A stretch of 64,000 nt of DNA from Selaginella moellendorffii (Eukaryota; Streptophyta; Lycopodiopsida; Selaginellales; Selaginellaceae). A model generated the notes under the pieces. It did not search any database. It saw only the letters and a list, made by a program, of their open reading frames with translations, and was not told the DNA's origin. Every line of letters starts with the position of its first letter. Position 1 is the first letter of the stretch. Location: contig NW_003314264.1 of the NCBI RefSeq assembly GCF_000143415.4, positions 698,124-762,123 on the forward strand, read 5' to 3'. A program made the position numbers and the translations under genes. Of the stretch, positions 8,000-17,143 are shown in pieces.

Positions 8000-9540
8000 T
8001 TAATTTCTGGATTGCCGCGCGCATGCGTGAAATCCAAAAGAAATCCGCAACGTCATCATTCCTCGGACTGCATGCACGCGAAATCCAAAAGAAAGATCAT
8101 GATTGGGATATCATTTAATACCCTCGCTATATTTATACCATGCATGATTGGATATTCCAAAGCATCTTGTATTTCCAAAAATGCCAGATGTTCAGCTAAA
8201 TAAATTGTCAGAGGATTTGATGTGGCGTTCAAGCGTGTGGGCTCATACAATTTTGATCCCAAAAAATGCACCAAAAAATGCTCGGCGTCATCTGGCATTA
8301 TCTCTTGAATGGCGTGGGGCCGCATGCCATTTTCAGGAGCACATAGGAGTATATTCCTAGAATATTCTGACACGTGCGAGATTGTTTTGAGTTTCCTGGA
8401 GATCCAACCGTTAGATCGCAACTAGATTTTACAGAATGGTATACAATGTCCTTCTTGATGACCCTGCAAAGAAGCATCTCGATCGGACACCACATGAGAC
8501 CACACGAGCCTTACAATGTTTCAGGGGCATTTGCCATAGATCCGACCGTTATTTTGCTCCAAGATTCTACACTTTGGTGTGCATTGACCTTTCCATCGAC
8601 ACTACAAAGGGACATCACAATCAGATGTGGGATCACAAGAAACCAACTTCACTAACTCTGGTTTCACCAAGATCTACATAATGAGTTATGAAATGAAAGG
8701 ACCCTCTCTATTGAAATGTGTTTATGGTCCTAGAGGCATTGTGACATATCAAAGGATTTTGCATCAAGTTCTGTATTTGCATGTTTATCAAGCTACTGAA
8801 TTGCTAAACCCTAAACCCTAAACCCTAACCCTAAACATGTGGCAAATGCTGCGTGAAGAAAGATGCCCTTTCTGGGCAAATGCTGTAAGAGGCAGATTCC
8901 GAGCAGATGTATCTCAGGCTAGCGAAGGGGACAAACGAAAGCTAGCTATAAACATGACGGGATGCAAATAGATTACTAGGCTGGTCCTGCGAAAATCAAA
9001 AACCATAATTGAAAACATTGAAAATGCAAAAAGAAAGGTTTATAATATTTTTGAATTTTAAGCAACCAAATGAATGTAAGTAGGGCATGTGTTTGTAAGT
9101 TTAAAAATGCCTCAACCACTTAAATTCCCAAGTAAATAAAGCTGTTTCTATTTTTGGTACAAGTAAACTTTATAGCGTGTGGGCTCATGCAATTTTGAAC
9201 CCAAAAATGCACCAAAAAATGCTCGACTAGCATTATTCTTTGAATGGCGTGTGGCCTTATATTGCCATAAATGGACGTACACACACAGCATAATTATTCC
9301 TTTACACGGCGAATAATCTTGGCGCGGATCGCTGACATGGCATGGCAAAGTTCGAATCACTGACATGGCACAGCTGGATCGAGGCAAGGACATGATGTGA
9401 CAAAGTTCAACCTCCAACAGCAAAGTCTAGAAGCTACTCAATTTGAAATTTGTCAGAGGAATCATAAGATCTGGTTTGTCAGAGGATTTGATGTGACGTT
9501 CAAGCGTGTGTTATTTTTGAATTCTCGAACTCATTCCTAG
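8000..9540. promoter_or_regulatory. Central spacer between divergent units, probable bidirectional promoter (A1)
   Basis: This AT-rich spacer separates the minus-strand cargo from the plus-strand transposase, the only place both can start. It contains the telomeric repeat at 8804-8836 and palindromes at 8309 and 9244. A segment at about 8205-8430 is absent from B and is largely a rearranged duplicate of 9170-9510 of the same element (shared CAAAAAATGCTCG and GTCAGAGGATTTGATGTG). Promoter function is inferred from position only. Confidence 0.45.
8804..8836 (+). repeat. Plant telomeric repeat / telo-box cluster in A1
   Basis: Four CCCTAAA-type units (CTAAACCCTAAACCC and on) lie in the spacer between the divergent units. 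Copy B has the same site at 45222-45240 with fewer units, so it belongs to the element and varies in copy number. AAACCCTA telo-boxes are known plant promoter elements bound by Myb-type TRB factors. Confidence 0.85.
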
Positions 9541-9574
9541 GTCTATCATTTTTGTGCGCCGTGTTCTTGGTTCC

Positions 9575-9780
9575 GCTGAGCGCAGTGAGCGCTGCTTGTG
9601 TAAGCGGCGTTGTGAGCTGTGGTTTATGCGTCTACAAGCGGTTGCGGCATTGCGAGTGCCATTGCGAGCGGCAGTTTATGCGAGTGGCAGTTTGTGCGAG
9701 CGGCGCTACGAGCAGTTGTGGTGTTGCGAGCGGCGCTACAAGTAGTTGCGGTGTTGCGAGCGGCACTGTCTTTGGTGTGG
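9575..9780 (+). repeat. GC-rich tandem repeat at the start of the transposase unit (A1)
   Basis: Imperfect repeats of about 30 bp based on GTTGCGAGCGGCGCTAC, preceded by shorter GCGAGTGGCAG units. B carries a matching array at about 44315-44470. The reading frames through it (Ala/Ser/Cys/Val-rich) are probably not protein; it is likely 5' leader. Confidence 0.6.
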
Positions 9781-9956
9781 CTACCGCTTCCTCTTGATAT
9801 TCGGCACTTGTGCTTCCTGGTATGTTCACCATGGAATGGTTTAGGACCACATTTAGAAATGGCATGAGGCCACATGCCATCTTGGGCCCTTGCAATTTCA
9901 TGGCTAGCGTATTGTCATGTATGTTTTTACTTGCCTGCAGTTGTGTGTATATCAAG

Positions 9957-10148
9957 ATGGCATGAGGCCTCATGCCATCTTTGGCCCCTGACAGCCTATT
10001 GCCATATTCCTTTTGCCTTGCTGCAACTTTATATATTTTTGTATGGGTGACTAGTCACGCCCACAAAAATATATACAGTTGCAACAAGGCAAATGGAATA
10101 TAGCAACAGGCTAGCAGGGGCCAAAGATAGCATGAGGCCTCATGCCAT
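9957..10148. repeat. Long foldback hairpin flanked by palindromes (A1 only)
   Basis: Two arms of about 65 bp (left CTTTGGCCCCTGACAGCC from 9979; right GGCTAGCAGGGGCCAAAG ending at 10126) form an imperfect inverted repeat around a short centre. Each arm is bordered by a copy of the 22-bp palindrome (9957-9978 and 10127-10148). Copy B has no hairpin here. It lies where B has the acceptor and ATG of the transposase, so it disrupts the 5' end of the gene in A1. It may be a MITE-like insertion or a replication-generated inverted duplication. Confidence 0.8.
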
Positions 10149-10166
10149 TAGTGGTACCACTAATGG
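10145..10166. repeat. Perfect 22-bp palindrome unrelated to the family
   Basis: The half-site CCATTAGTGGT is followed by its exact reverse complement. It overlaps the end of the right-hand family palindrome and completes a dense palindromic cluster at 9957-10166. Confidence 0.85.
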
Positions 10167-10169
10167 TAT

Positions 10170-13100
10170 GAAGACTCTGGCGAAAAGGTTCACATTTTGA
10201 ATGGTGGGAAGATAGTTGCAAAAGCGACCCTTGTGTCTATGGATCGGAACTTTGTTATACACTGTCAAAGGCTTGGGGAAGGCAATGCTGCTGTATCAAT
10301 AGAGACTGTCTTCGATGGGAATGTGGTCGCTATTGAACGAGGAGAGATGGTCGTCGGGGTAAATGTTGTTGTTGCCTTGAAAAATCTTCAGAAGAAAGCA
10401 GATGTTGGGGACAGCGCAAGTGCGACGCATGTTCCCTCCGTGGATCTTAAGAACCGTGCTACATGGATTCAGGCAAAGGTGTTTCTAAACAACCCCGAGG
10501 GGGAGGTGGTAGCTGAGGGCTTAGCCACAGTTGTCGATCCAAGAGATGCGGTTGCTAATCAAGAATTGGGCTACGATGATATTGGAGTTGCGATTTTAGA
10601 GGTTGTTGACACAGAAGAAAACAGTCTGACTATTAGAAGCATTGTGCGGTGGAAATTGAGGCACTTAGTGTTTGAGAATGTGAAGGATTCACACTCAAAC
10701 ACCACTACAACTGATGACAGAACATCTCTTCATGGGAAAAGAAAGTACACCTTCCTAAAGCGCAGCCAAAGGGATCTGAGCAACAAACCGAAAAGGCAGA
10801 AAATGGCGATGGAGGTTCGAATTGTCTCGACAGTTGCTTGTTGCAAGAGGAGGTGCTGTCAACATGCTGATTGGGATGCTATTGAAGAGGAGAGAGCAAG
10901 ATACAAGACATTGTCCTAGAAGGCAACTCGCAATTTTGTGTATGAGGCATTACGGTCATCTGTTGATGCTTCAGAACATCAGGTGGGGGGCATGGTCTTC
11001 CAGAGGGGTTTGGTCTGCATGAAGGCATGGAGAATCATTTATGGAGTCCCTCGAAGCACATTCTACAGAATCAAAACTGAGTTCGAGGAACAAAGGGTTC
11101 AACAGGAAGTCCATGGGAACGACGGTACGCACAAACCAGGGGTCATGTTGTATATGGAGAGGCAATCTTCAAGAGGTTTGTCGAGACATGTAGCGAGCAG
11201 CAACCACATAAAACCCGCCTCTTGGAAGATGGAACACGAGACACCCAACGAGTTCTCTCTTCCATGTATACCAAGGGGGCCATATTGGAAGATGTGAATC
11301 GGGAACTCCAGAGTAATGGCTATAGGAAGCTGAGCAAATCTAGATTTAGTAGATTGTGGAGCAACAGGTTCAGGGATGTGAGTATAGGAAATTACTCCAG
11401 CTTTTCAAAGTGTGACGAGTGCACTGCTATCAAAATGGCTTTGTCGAAGAATTCTTGCAGCGCTCAAGAGCGAGAGACGTTGGTTAGAAGGCGGCTCGAC
11501 CACAACATCGAGTAGAGAAGCTGCAGGACTGCATATTATCATAACAGGATTCTCTCCATGGAGAGACCTGACTCTTACCTCTGCATCATCCACGACAAAA
11601 TGGACCAGAAAAAGACATGCTTACCTCGACTCAATCCTGCCCCCAAGGCAATCTCTTCATCCATGCAGCTGCCTGTGTCTCTGGTTGGCATAATCGCTCA
11701 TGGGCATGGTGCCCAGAACTATGGGAACTTCTTTGTACCTCTATGGGGTGGTGGGGGTGCAAACATGATGATTGCGTCCCTAGCAAAACACTTAAGGTCT
11801 CTGCAAAGTGCGCAGACTGAGCTGAACGGCCAACCCTTGCATAAGGCCCTTGTCGATCGAACCCCATACAGGGTTCAGCTGGAGGAGGAGCAAAGGCTTG
11901 CAGTATCGCGTGGGGCCCCATGCCATCCCAGTGAATATGTTGGCCGTCAGATTGTAGGGTTATCACGTGAGGCCTCATGCCATTCCGACGAGGCTGGTCG
12001 CCCGGTGAATGCACAGCCTCATCCAAACGAAGCAGAATCTCAAGGAAGTTCTTGCGGCCGATGTGGCCTTCCACCCCATCTTCTGCTCCAAATAGACAAT
12101 GCTGGCAGTGAGAACAAAAACATGTACGTCTTCGCGTACTTGGCGATGCTTGTTGCCAAAGGCATATTTGAAATGGTTACACTTGGCTTTCTCATGGTTG
12201 GGCACACTCATGAAGACGTCGATGCCATGTTCAGTCACCTGGCAGAGTCCCTCCGGCGATCCAATGTCCTCACCCTCCCACAACTCTACGATGAATTCCA
12301 AAATTGCATCAAAGGCACTGTTGAAGCTGCACTTGTGACAGAGGTTCCAGACTTTAAGGGGTTTGTAAGAGGCTACATCAGGGACGGATCCGAAACGCTG
12401 ATTGGCCACTCCAAGCCTCTTCAGTTTCATTTCAGCATGCGTGACGGTGCTCCAGTGATGAGGTACAAGATGAGAGAATGGGACACAATGTGGCTGCCAG
12501 TGGATGGCATTGAACTCTTCAAGAGAGATCCCATAACTGGGGAACCTATGATTCCTCAGGGTTCCCCACGGCCGATGCACCCGGATGGACTCAAAGACCA
12601 GGAAAGTATAGTGGCCGGGATTAGACAGCATATTGCCTTCTGGAAGAGGGGGTTGGTGTTTGGTGGAGAATCCTATTTTAAGAGGTGCAAGCCTTTGCTC
12701 GAATACTGGGAGAAGATTATATCTGCTATCCAAAATGGGCCGGTTGTATATGAAGAATTGGAAGAGTCCTTTTGGCCAGAACCCAGAGCACCAGATAGTA
12801 GCGGAACAATGTCCTCTGGAAATGCAATGACAGATAACGATGTTGAGGATCACTATTATGGGCCGAGGAACAAGAAGCCGGATTCAGCATTCAATCCAGT
12901 ACAGGTCTTCAAAGGAATGGTTGTGCTTGTCAGACCCAGTAATAAAAAACAAATGATATGGGTGGGGCGCTGCATCACTGATGCAGAGGAGGACGCGGAA
13001 ACTAACTCCTTCAATGTAACTGTGGAGTGGTTCAAGCCAAGTTCCGGATATACGAAGGATTGCCTAGAAAAGAGATGGGTGCTGAATCCAAGGGATCCCA

Positions 13101-13231
13101 GCATGAGCATATCGGTGGATAATGTTGTGCATGGTTGGATGCGGAAGCAGAGTGCCACCATCACCTTGCCAGACCATGCAAGAGATGCAGCAAGAGCATT
13201 CATAACCCGGGTTCAAGGTGAGATTCATTAA
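10170..13231 (+). pseudogene. DDE-type transposase (DUF7869-like), copy A1
   Basis: The N-terminal part holds two copies of a beta-rich module with VAKATLVSMD and GEGNAAVSIE, resembling the domain of plant En/Spm proteins (Pfam Transposase_23). A helical segment follows with GVPRSTFYRIK, HGNDGTH and a Cys pair in FSKCDECTAIKMAL. The catalytic region has IIHDKMDQ (Asp near 11594), LLLQIDNAGSENKN (Asp at 12095) and VGHTHEDVDAMFSHL (Glu/Asp at 12212-12223), the pattern of DUF7869 proteins. The C-terminus (VLVRPSNKKQ to HGWMRKQ) looks like an SH3/BAH-type fold. Lesions in A1: loss of the ATG behind the foldback, TAG at 10917-10919, a one-base deletion near 11131-11135, and TAG at 11513-11515. The last 557 codons (11558-13231) are open. 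Two palindromes are translated inside the catalytic region. Confidence 0.78.
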
Positions 13232-13301
13232 TATTCCTTTACTAAGTTTCTAATGTATTTTATTTCAAGGTGAACAATCCGAATCTGAATCAGAGGAGGC
13301 G

Positions 13302-13316
13302 TGATGGCATGTGGCC
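13302..13316 (+). other. Internal deletion junction in A1
   Basis: Left of the junction A1 follows B up to the middle of the palindrome at 38922-38943; right of it A1 resumes at CTTTGCACTAG, equivalent to 37981-37989 in B. About 0.94 kb with the small acidic ORF is missing. The break falls at the centre of the palindrome. Confidence 0.8.
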
Positions 13317-13896
13317 CTTTGCACTAGTATATCTTAATACCGGTCTGAGAAATAGAATGGCATGTGCCCTCATGCCTTTTACTAAATCACCTTTGAAAGA
13401 AATGCAAGCCTCTAGGTCGTAAAAAAAAGGTACTAGAGAAATTCCTTAATAATATGAATGTTATTTAGTTTCATGAAAATACACTAAGGGTCAAATGAGT
13501 TAAATGACTTCTCCAGACTAGCAATGCCTCTTGCTACACCTTCACAATTAGATTCGTTAGAAAAAGATAACATTGAATAATATCTAAATGTTCTCACCAT
13601 TAAGTTATATGTTTGGCTAATAGGAATGACGTTCATCTTGGAAAGCTCACCACACGCTCAATGAACAAACAAATAGTGTGTGCGCGCATGCCATCGCTCT
13701 TCTTTAGCTTCAGATTTGGCTTGTTCACCTTGACAATGAGATTTATTATACAACCAGATGGACTCAGTCTGGACACAAAGTCACCGCGCTAGTCACCATG
13801 CCCCAGATATGTCTAGCCCGTGGACAAAAAACATATAATTTCACGTCATTTTCAAATACTTGAAAATTTGTACCTAGTCCCATTTTACTGAATAAA

Positions 13897-13920
13897 TCCC
13901 ACTTTAACGAAATAGAGCTT
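13897..13920 (-). repeat. Terminal inverted repeat of A1 (transposase-side end)
   Basis: 24-bp TIR, followed by the CTTT target duplication at 13921-13924 that matches 1521-1524. Confidence 0.92.
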
Positions 13921-13924
13921 CTTT

Positions 13925-14220
13925 TAAGTCAGCCTCAGCCTCTTCTATAGCATCTCTAGCAAAAGTTTCCTCCTCTTGATTTGCCCATCTAGAACTTTCA
14001 ACATCATCAGCACGGTTCCCTTTCACCATCTCGCTAGCTGCATGCATGCCTATATCAGTAATTAAACATGCATACAACATTTTTACCAAATGGTGCAATC
14101 CCATTAATCCTATATAAATCACTTTAGATTTACTAAAAAAGTCTCTACATAAGCAACTTGAGTTAGAATTTCTAACAAAAGGTGAATAGGAATCATTGAG
14201 ACAAATCCTCTAATACCAAA
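13925..14220 (-). other. Internal 5' region of a chromovirus interrupted by A1
   Basis: Reading the minus strand, an LTR end at 14221 is followed by TTTGGTATTAGAG (about 14208-14220), a primer-binding site for initiator tRNA-Met. A 72-residue minus-strand frame (13904-14122) rich in Glu/Ala may be degraded gag, but I recognise no motif. The element is then cut by A1. Confidence 0.5.
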
Positions 14221-15879
14221 TGGAGCGCATCTAAATTTGGAGTTGAACTCCAAACCCACTATGCTACAAAACTAGGGTCTAGTACAATCATTCAGCATCT
14301 GCATGCAAAACAGTGTCAAATGGTATTTGGCACAATTTTGGTATACCAGTGGCTTAATGTAAGGAGGAGGGTACTCTACCAACTAAAGCAGCATGAAGTT
14401 TGAGCTTAGACCCAAGCCAAATGCCGAACAAAGAGTGATACAACCTAATAGAAGCCAAACTAATATCTGTAAGCTTCTAAATTTGGACTTCCCGGGAGGT
14501 CACCCAGCCCAATACTATTCAAACCCAAGGATGCTTAACCCCAAATATCCCAAGACCCTTAACCGATTGGAAAAGGGGGTGCACTCTTATTCATGGGCCC
14601 TTTCCCTCTATATTTTAACCCTATGGATCGTCTCTCAAGTCGTTCCCTTTGGTTGCTTACAATCCATCCGCCACACTTCCTTGCAAGTTCACGCCCTCGT
14701 GAACGGAAGCTGAGAGCCGCAGCTCTCCCGAGAGCCTCGCTCTCTTGACACCCTACCCCTCGGGTCGAGCCCAGCAGGAGCAAACTGGACCAGCCAGATG
14801 TCAATCAACATGTGGTGTGATTCCCCTAGCTAACCAACAGAGTCAAACCCGAGACGGCTCCGATACCAAATGTAAGCTCCTAAATTTGGACCTCCCAGGA
14901 AGTCCAAACCCAGGAGCTTACATTTGGTATCAGAGGGGTCTTGGGTCCGACTCTGTTGGTTGGCTAGAATCACACCACATGTTGATTGACATCTGGCTGG
15001 TCCAGTTTGCTCCCGCTGGGCTCGACCCGAGGGGTAGGGTGTCAAGAGAGCGAGGCTCTCGGGAAAGCTACGGCTCTCAGCTTCCGTTCACGAGGGCGTG
15101 AACTTGCAGGGAAGCATGGTGGATTGTAAGCAACCAAAGAGAATGACTTGAGAGACGATCCATGGGGTTCAAATATAAAGGGAAAGGGCCCATGAAACCT
15201 CCCAAGAAGTCCAAACTCAGGAGCTTTACAATATCTCAGGTGGTTAGACATGTATTCCAACCACTATCCCTATGATACATTTGGAGCCCCCTATAGCCCC
15301 TCTCACCTATGCCCCCCATGAAGAACACATGCTTTGGGCTTTCACCCCAAGCCTCCCTTAATACCTTAATACCAAGAGTTAGTCTCTATGATAAGCGTGA
15401 AACTTACTAAATATGGAATGGTACTAGATTGGGATTCCAGAAGCAAGAACAACAGTATAAAGTTCAGAACACTCTCTACATTTCATAGATATGCCTCTTG
15501 GGCTGATCTAGACACTGACTATAAATAGTATATGGATCCAAAATGGAACCAACATATTGGGCATGATAATGAGGGTGTTTGGCAGACACGGTAAACTACC
15601 ATGTAACGATATTAAGGGACTAGATTCAATATCATAGGGGTTCTTAATACTAACAAGTGCAAACCAATGACAAGAGTTTCTCAAACCAATCTAAGTCTAC
15701 TTAGCAAGAAACACATAGAAGTTCCTACCTTATGTTTATCTGATTTAAGTACAGAGCATTGACTAATTTCTCAACTAACTCAAGTAGGAACTATAAAGGA
15801 AACCAATTGACAAACATGAGAGTGTCCGTAAGGACTAGCTGATAAGTATCTTTCGATGACCAAAATCACATTCGCAACA
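14221..15879 (-). mobile_element. 5' LTR of a chromovirus, carrying a nested TRIM
   Basis: This LTR matches the 3' LTR at 56648-58185 over its length. It shares the start TGGAGCGCATCTAAATTTGG (against TGTAGCACACCTGAATTTGG) and the far end GAAATCACATTCGCAACA-like sequence. The minus-strand primer-binding site at its left marks it as a 5' LTR. It is split by the inverted TRIM at 14468-15230. Confidence 0.65.
14468..15230. mobile_element. Palindromic (head-to-head) TRIM retrotransposon with 5-bp target duplication
   Basis: The order is: complete LTR in reverse (14468-14661), internal region in reverse (14662-14870), an inverted LTR-end junction centred near 14897, internal region forward with primer-binding site TGGTATCAGAG from 14926, then a forward LTR with an internal deletion (15125-15230). 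One 5-bp direct repeat, ATATC, flanks the whole (14463-14467 and 15231-15235). There is no coding capacity. Compare the normal element at 57271-57865. Confidence 0.85.
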
Positions 15880-16221
15880 CTAACAAGTTCAGTTTCTTTG
15901 CTCATGAGGGTTAAGGCTTCTGGCTTCTCTCTCTATATCCCTGTGGGTAAGGGCATATCACACTTTGTAAGCTGGGTGACATCTAGAGTAGCAAGGGTGG
16001 CTAACTCTGTTAGTCATTTCTATGCTGGTGATAGTTGAAAGGTGTCTAAGTTGGTAACGCATTTACATTAGAGAAAGAGGTTATTTCATAACTCATTTAA
16101 GTTGATGCAATTCTCAGAAAGTGAGAATATTAAAAAAAAATTCCAGAGTTTTTTCCTTGGCAGTGATCTAAACTAGAGTATCCATCGATAAAGATGTCGA
16201 TCTTCCCTAAGGGGGGAAGAG
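15880..16221 (+). other. 3' internal end of a retrotransposon with polypurine tract
   Basis: This matches 36170-36280 (GGTTTCTTTGCTCAGGAGG-type sequence) and ends in the polypurine tract AAGGGGGGAAGAG (16209-16221) just before an LTR start. No coding sequence is visible. Confidence 0.55.
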
Positions 16222-17143
16222 TGTAGTGAATATGACTGTGAGTATCAAAAATTACTTATCGGCTAGTCTTTTTGAATATTTTTCCCTTACTGGCATGGCG
16301 GTAAGAGGTCAGTATTGTTAGACCCTTTATCAATCCTTATTATTCAAGTGTTAGTAAACTAGGTTTAGCATTTATACTTAGCTAAATGGACATAAGGTAA
16401 GAACTCCTATATATTTCTTGTTGAGCATACTTAACATGGCTTTTAGTTCTCTTTTGTTTTATCTTACACTGACTTAACAAAAACCCTTGATGACAAGAAC
16501 CCTCGCATATTGAAACTAGTCCCTCAATATTGCTAGATGATAGCTTACCATGTGTGCCAAACACCTTCACTATCATACCTTATGTGTTAGTCATGTTAGG
16601 TCTCAATTGCTATTTATGGAAGTGTTTAGATTTGCTAATTTAGCATATCTACAAAATGTAGAGATTGTCCTGAATACAATGATGTTAATATCATGTCCAA
16701 ATTCACAATCTAATACTATTCCATATTTAGTAAGTTTCAAGTTAAACCTAGAGACTAACTCTTAGTACTAATGGTGAAAGCCCAAAGCGTGTGTTTCCAT
16801 TTGGCTTTGTTTTGCGTGCTAATCTTGGCATTGGGATGTTAGATGCTATAGGATTGTTCCAAGTTACTCATTGTTTTTATCCCTTCGCTCCTTAAGCTGT
16901 ATATTTGGGAGTTACTCTATGCTCCAATTTTTTCACTCTTTGGCTCCATGCTTAGAAGTTTGGTTTCTTTTTTTCATTTAATGTCCTAAGGCTTGAAACT
17001 CAAGGTCCACTCCATTATTTTTGAACACATGGCATGTGGCATGTGGCATGTGACACATGGCACATAGAAGGTTTAGGTTCCACTTCATGGTTATTCTATG
17101 GTAAATCACTATAGGATAAAGGATGAAAACCACATGCACTACA
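16222..17143 (+). mobile_element. 3' LTR of a noncoding retroelement (same family as 30467-31616)
   Basis: It starts TGTAGTGAATATGACTGTGA after the polypurine tract and ends CACATGCACTACA. Its middle matches the LTRs at 30467 and 36283, including the CATGTGGC repeats (17030-17060) and the TATTTATGGAA block. It is clearly more diverged than those two. Confidence 0.65.

Larger units (their letters stand above)
1911..11983. repeat. Dispersed 22-bp palindrome family in A1
   Basis: The unit has arms ATGGCRTG and CAYGCCAT around a six-base, often self-complementary centre (AGGCCT, TGATCA, GGGCCC). Well-preserved copies start at 1911, 2988, 3063, 4282, 4473, 7526, 8309, 9859, 9957, 10127, 11905 and 11962. 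More degenerate ones start at 4613, 6112, 7389, 7449, 9244 and 13358. They lie in cargo introns (4282, 4473, 4613, 6112), in coding exons (2988, 3063, 11905, 11962), in the 3' region (1911) and in spacers. No full copy was found in the flanking retrotransposons or host DNA. The R/Y alternation is what CpG deamination of GCGTG/CACGC would give. Confidence 0.9.
1525..13920 (+). mobile_element. Copy A1: complete 12.4-kb cargo-carrying DNA transposon
   Basis: A1 is bounded by 24-bp terminal inverted repeats at 1525-1548 and 13897-13920 and by the 4-bp direct repeat CTTT (1521-1524 and 13921-13924), so both ends and the target duplication are seen directly. Inside are a minus-strand cargo unit (about 7.4 kb down to 1967), a 1.5-kb central spacer with telomeric repeats, and a plus-strand transposase unit (about 9.5-13.2 kb). 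Aligned with B, A1 keeps about 930 bp of the methyltransferase-like region that B lost, but lacks about 0.94 kb near its right end including the small acidic ORF. Stops and frameshifts show it is not autonomous now. It sits in the internal region of a chromovirus. The 4-bp target duplication is compatible with Sola-type elements, but the superfamily is not settled. Confidence 0.92.

Noticed and set aside
8804-8836. A chromosome-end telomere
   Set aside because: Only about four units, inside a transposon, and repeated in copy B; it is an interstitial element feature.
9552-9867. Cys/Val/Ala-rich frames before the transposase
   Set aside because: Imperfect 30-bp tandem repeat; no consistent start or domain.
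1911-11983. CRISPR-like reading of the regularly recurring 22-bp palindromes
   Set aside because: Spacing is irregular, sites lie in introns and exons of a eukaryotic transposon, and there are no cas genes.
11975-12853. 292-residue frame opposite the transposase, also seen in B
   Set aside because: It is the antisense shadow of a strongly coding strand with DDE motifs; conservation follows from the sense gene.
17030-17060. CATGTGGC repeats near 17.04 kb as members of the palindrome family
   Set aside because: They are short direct repeats within an LTR and lack the two-arm palindrome.
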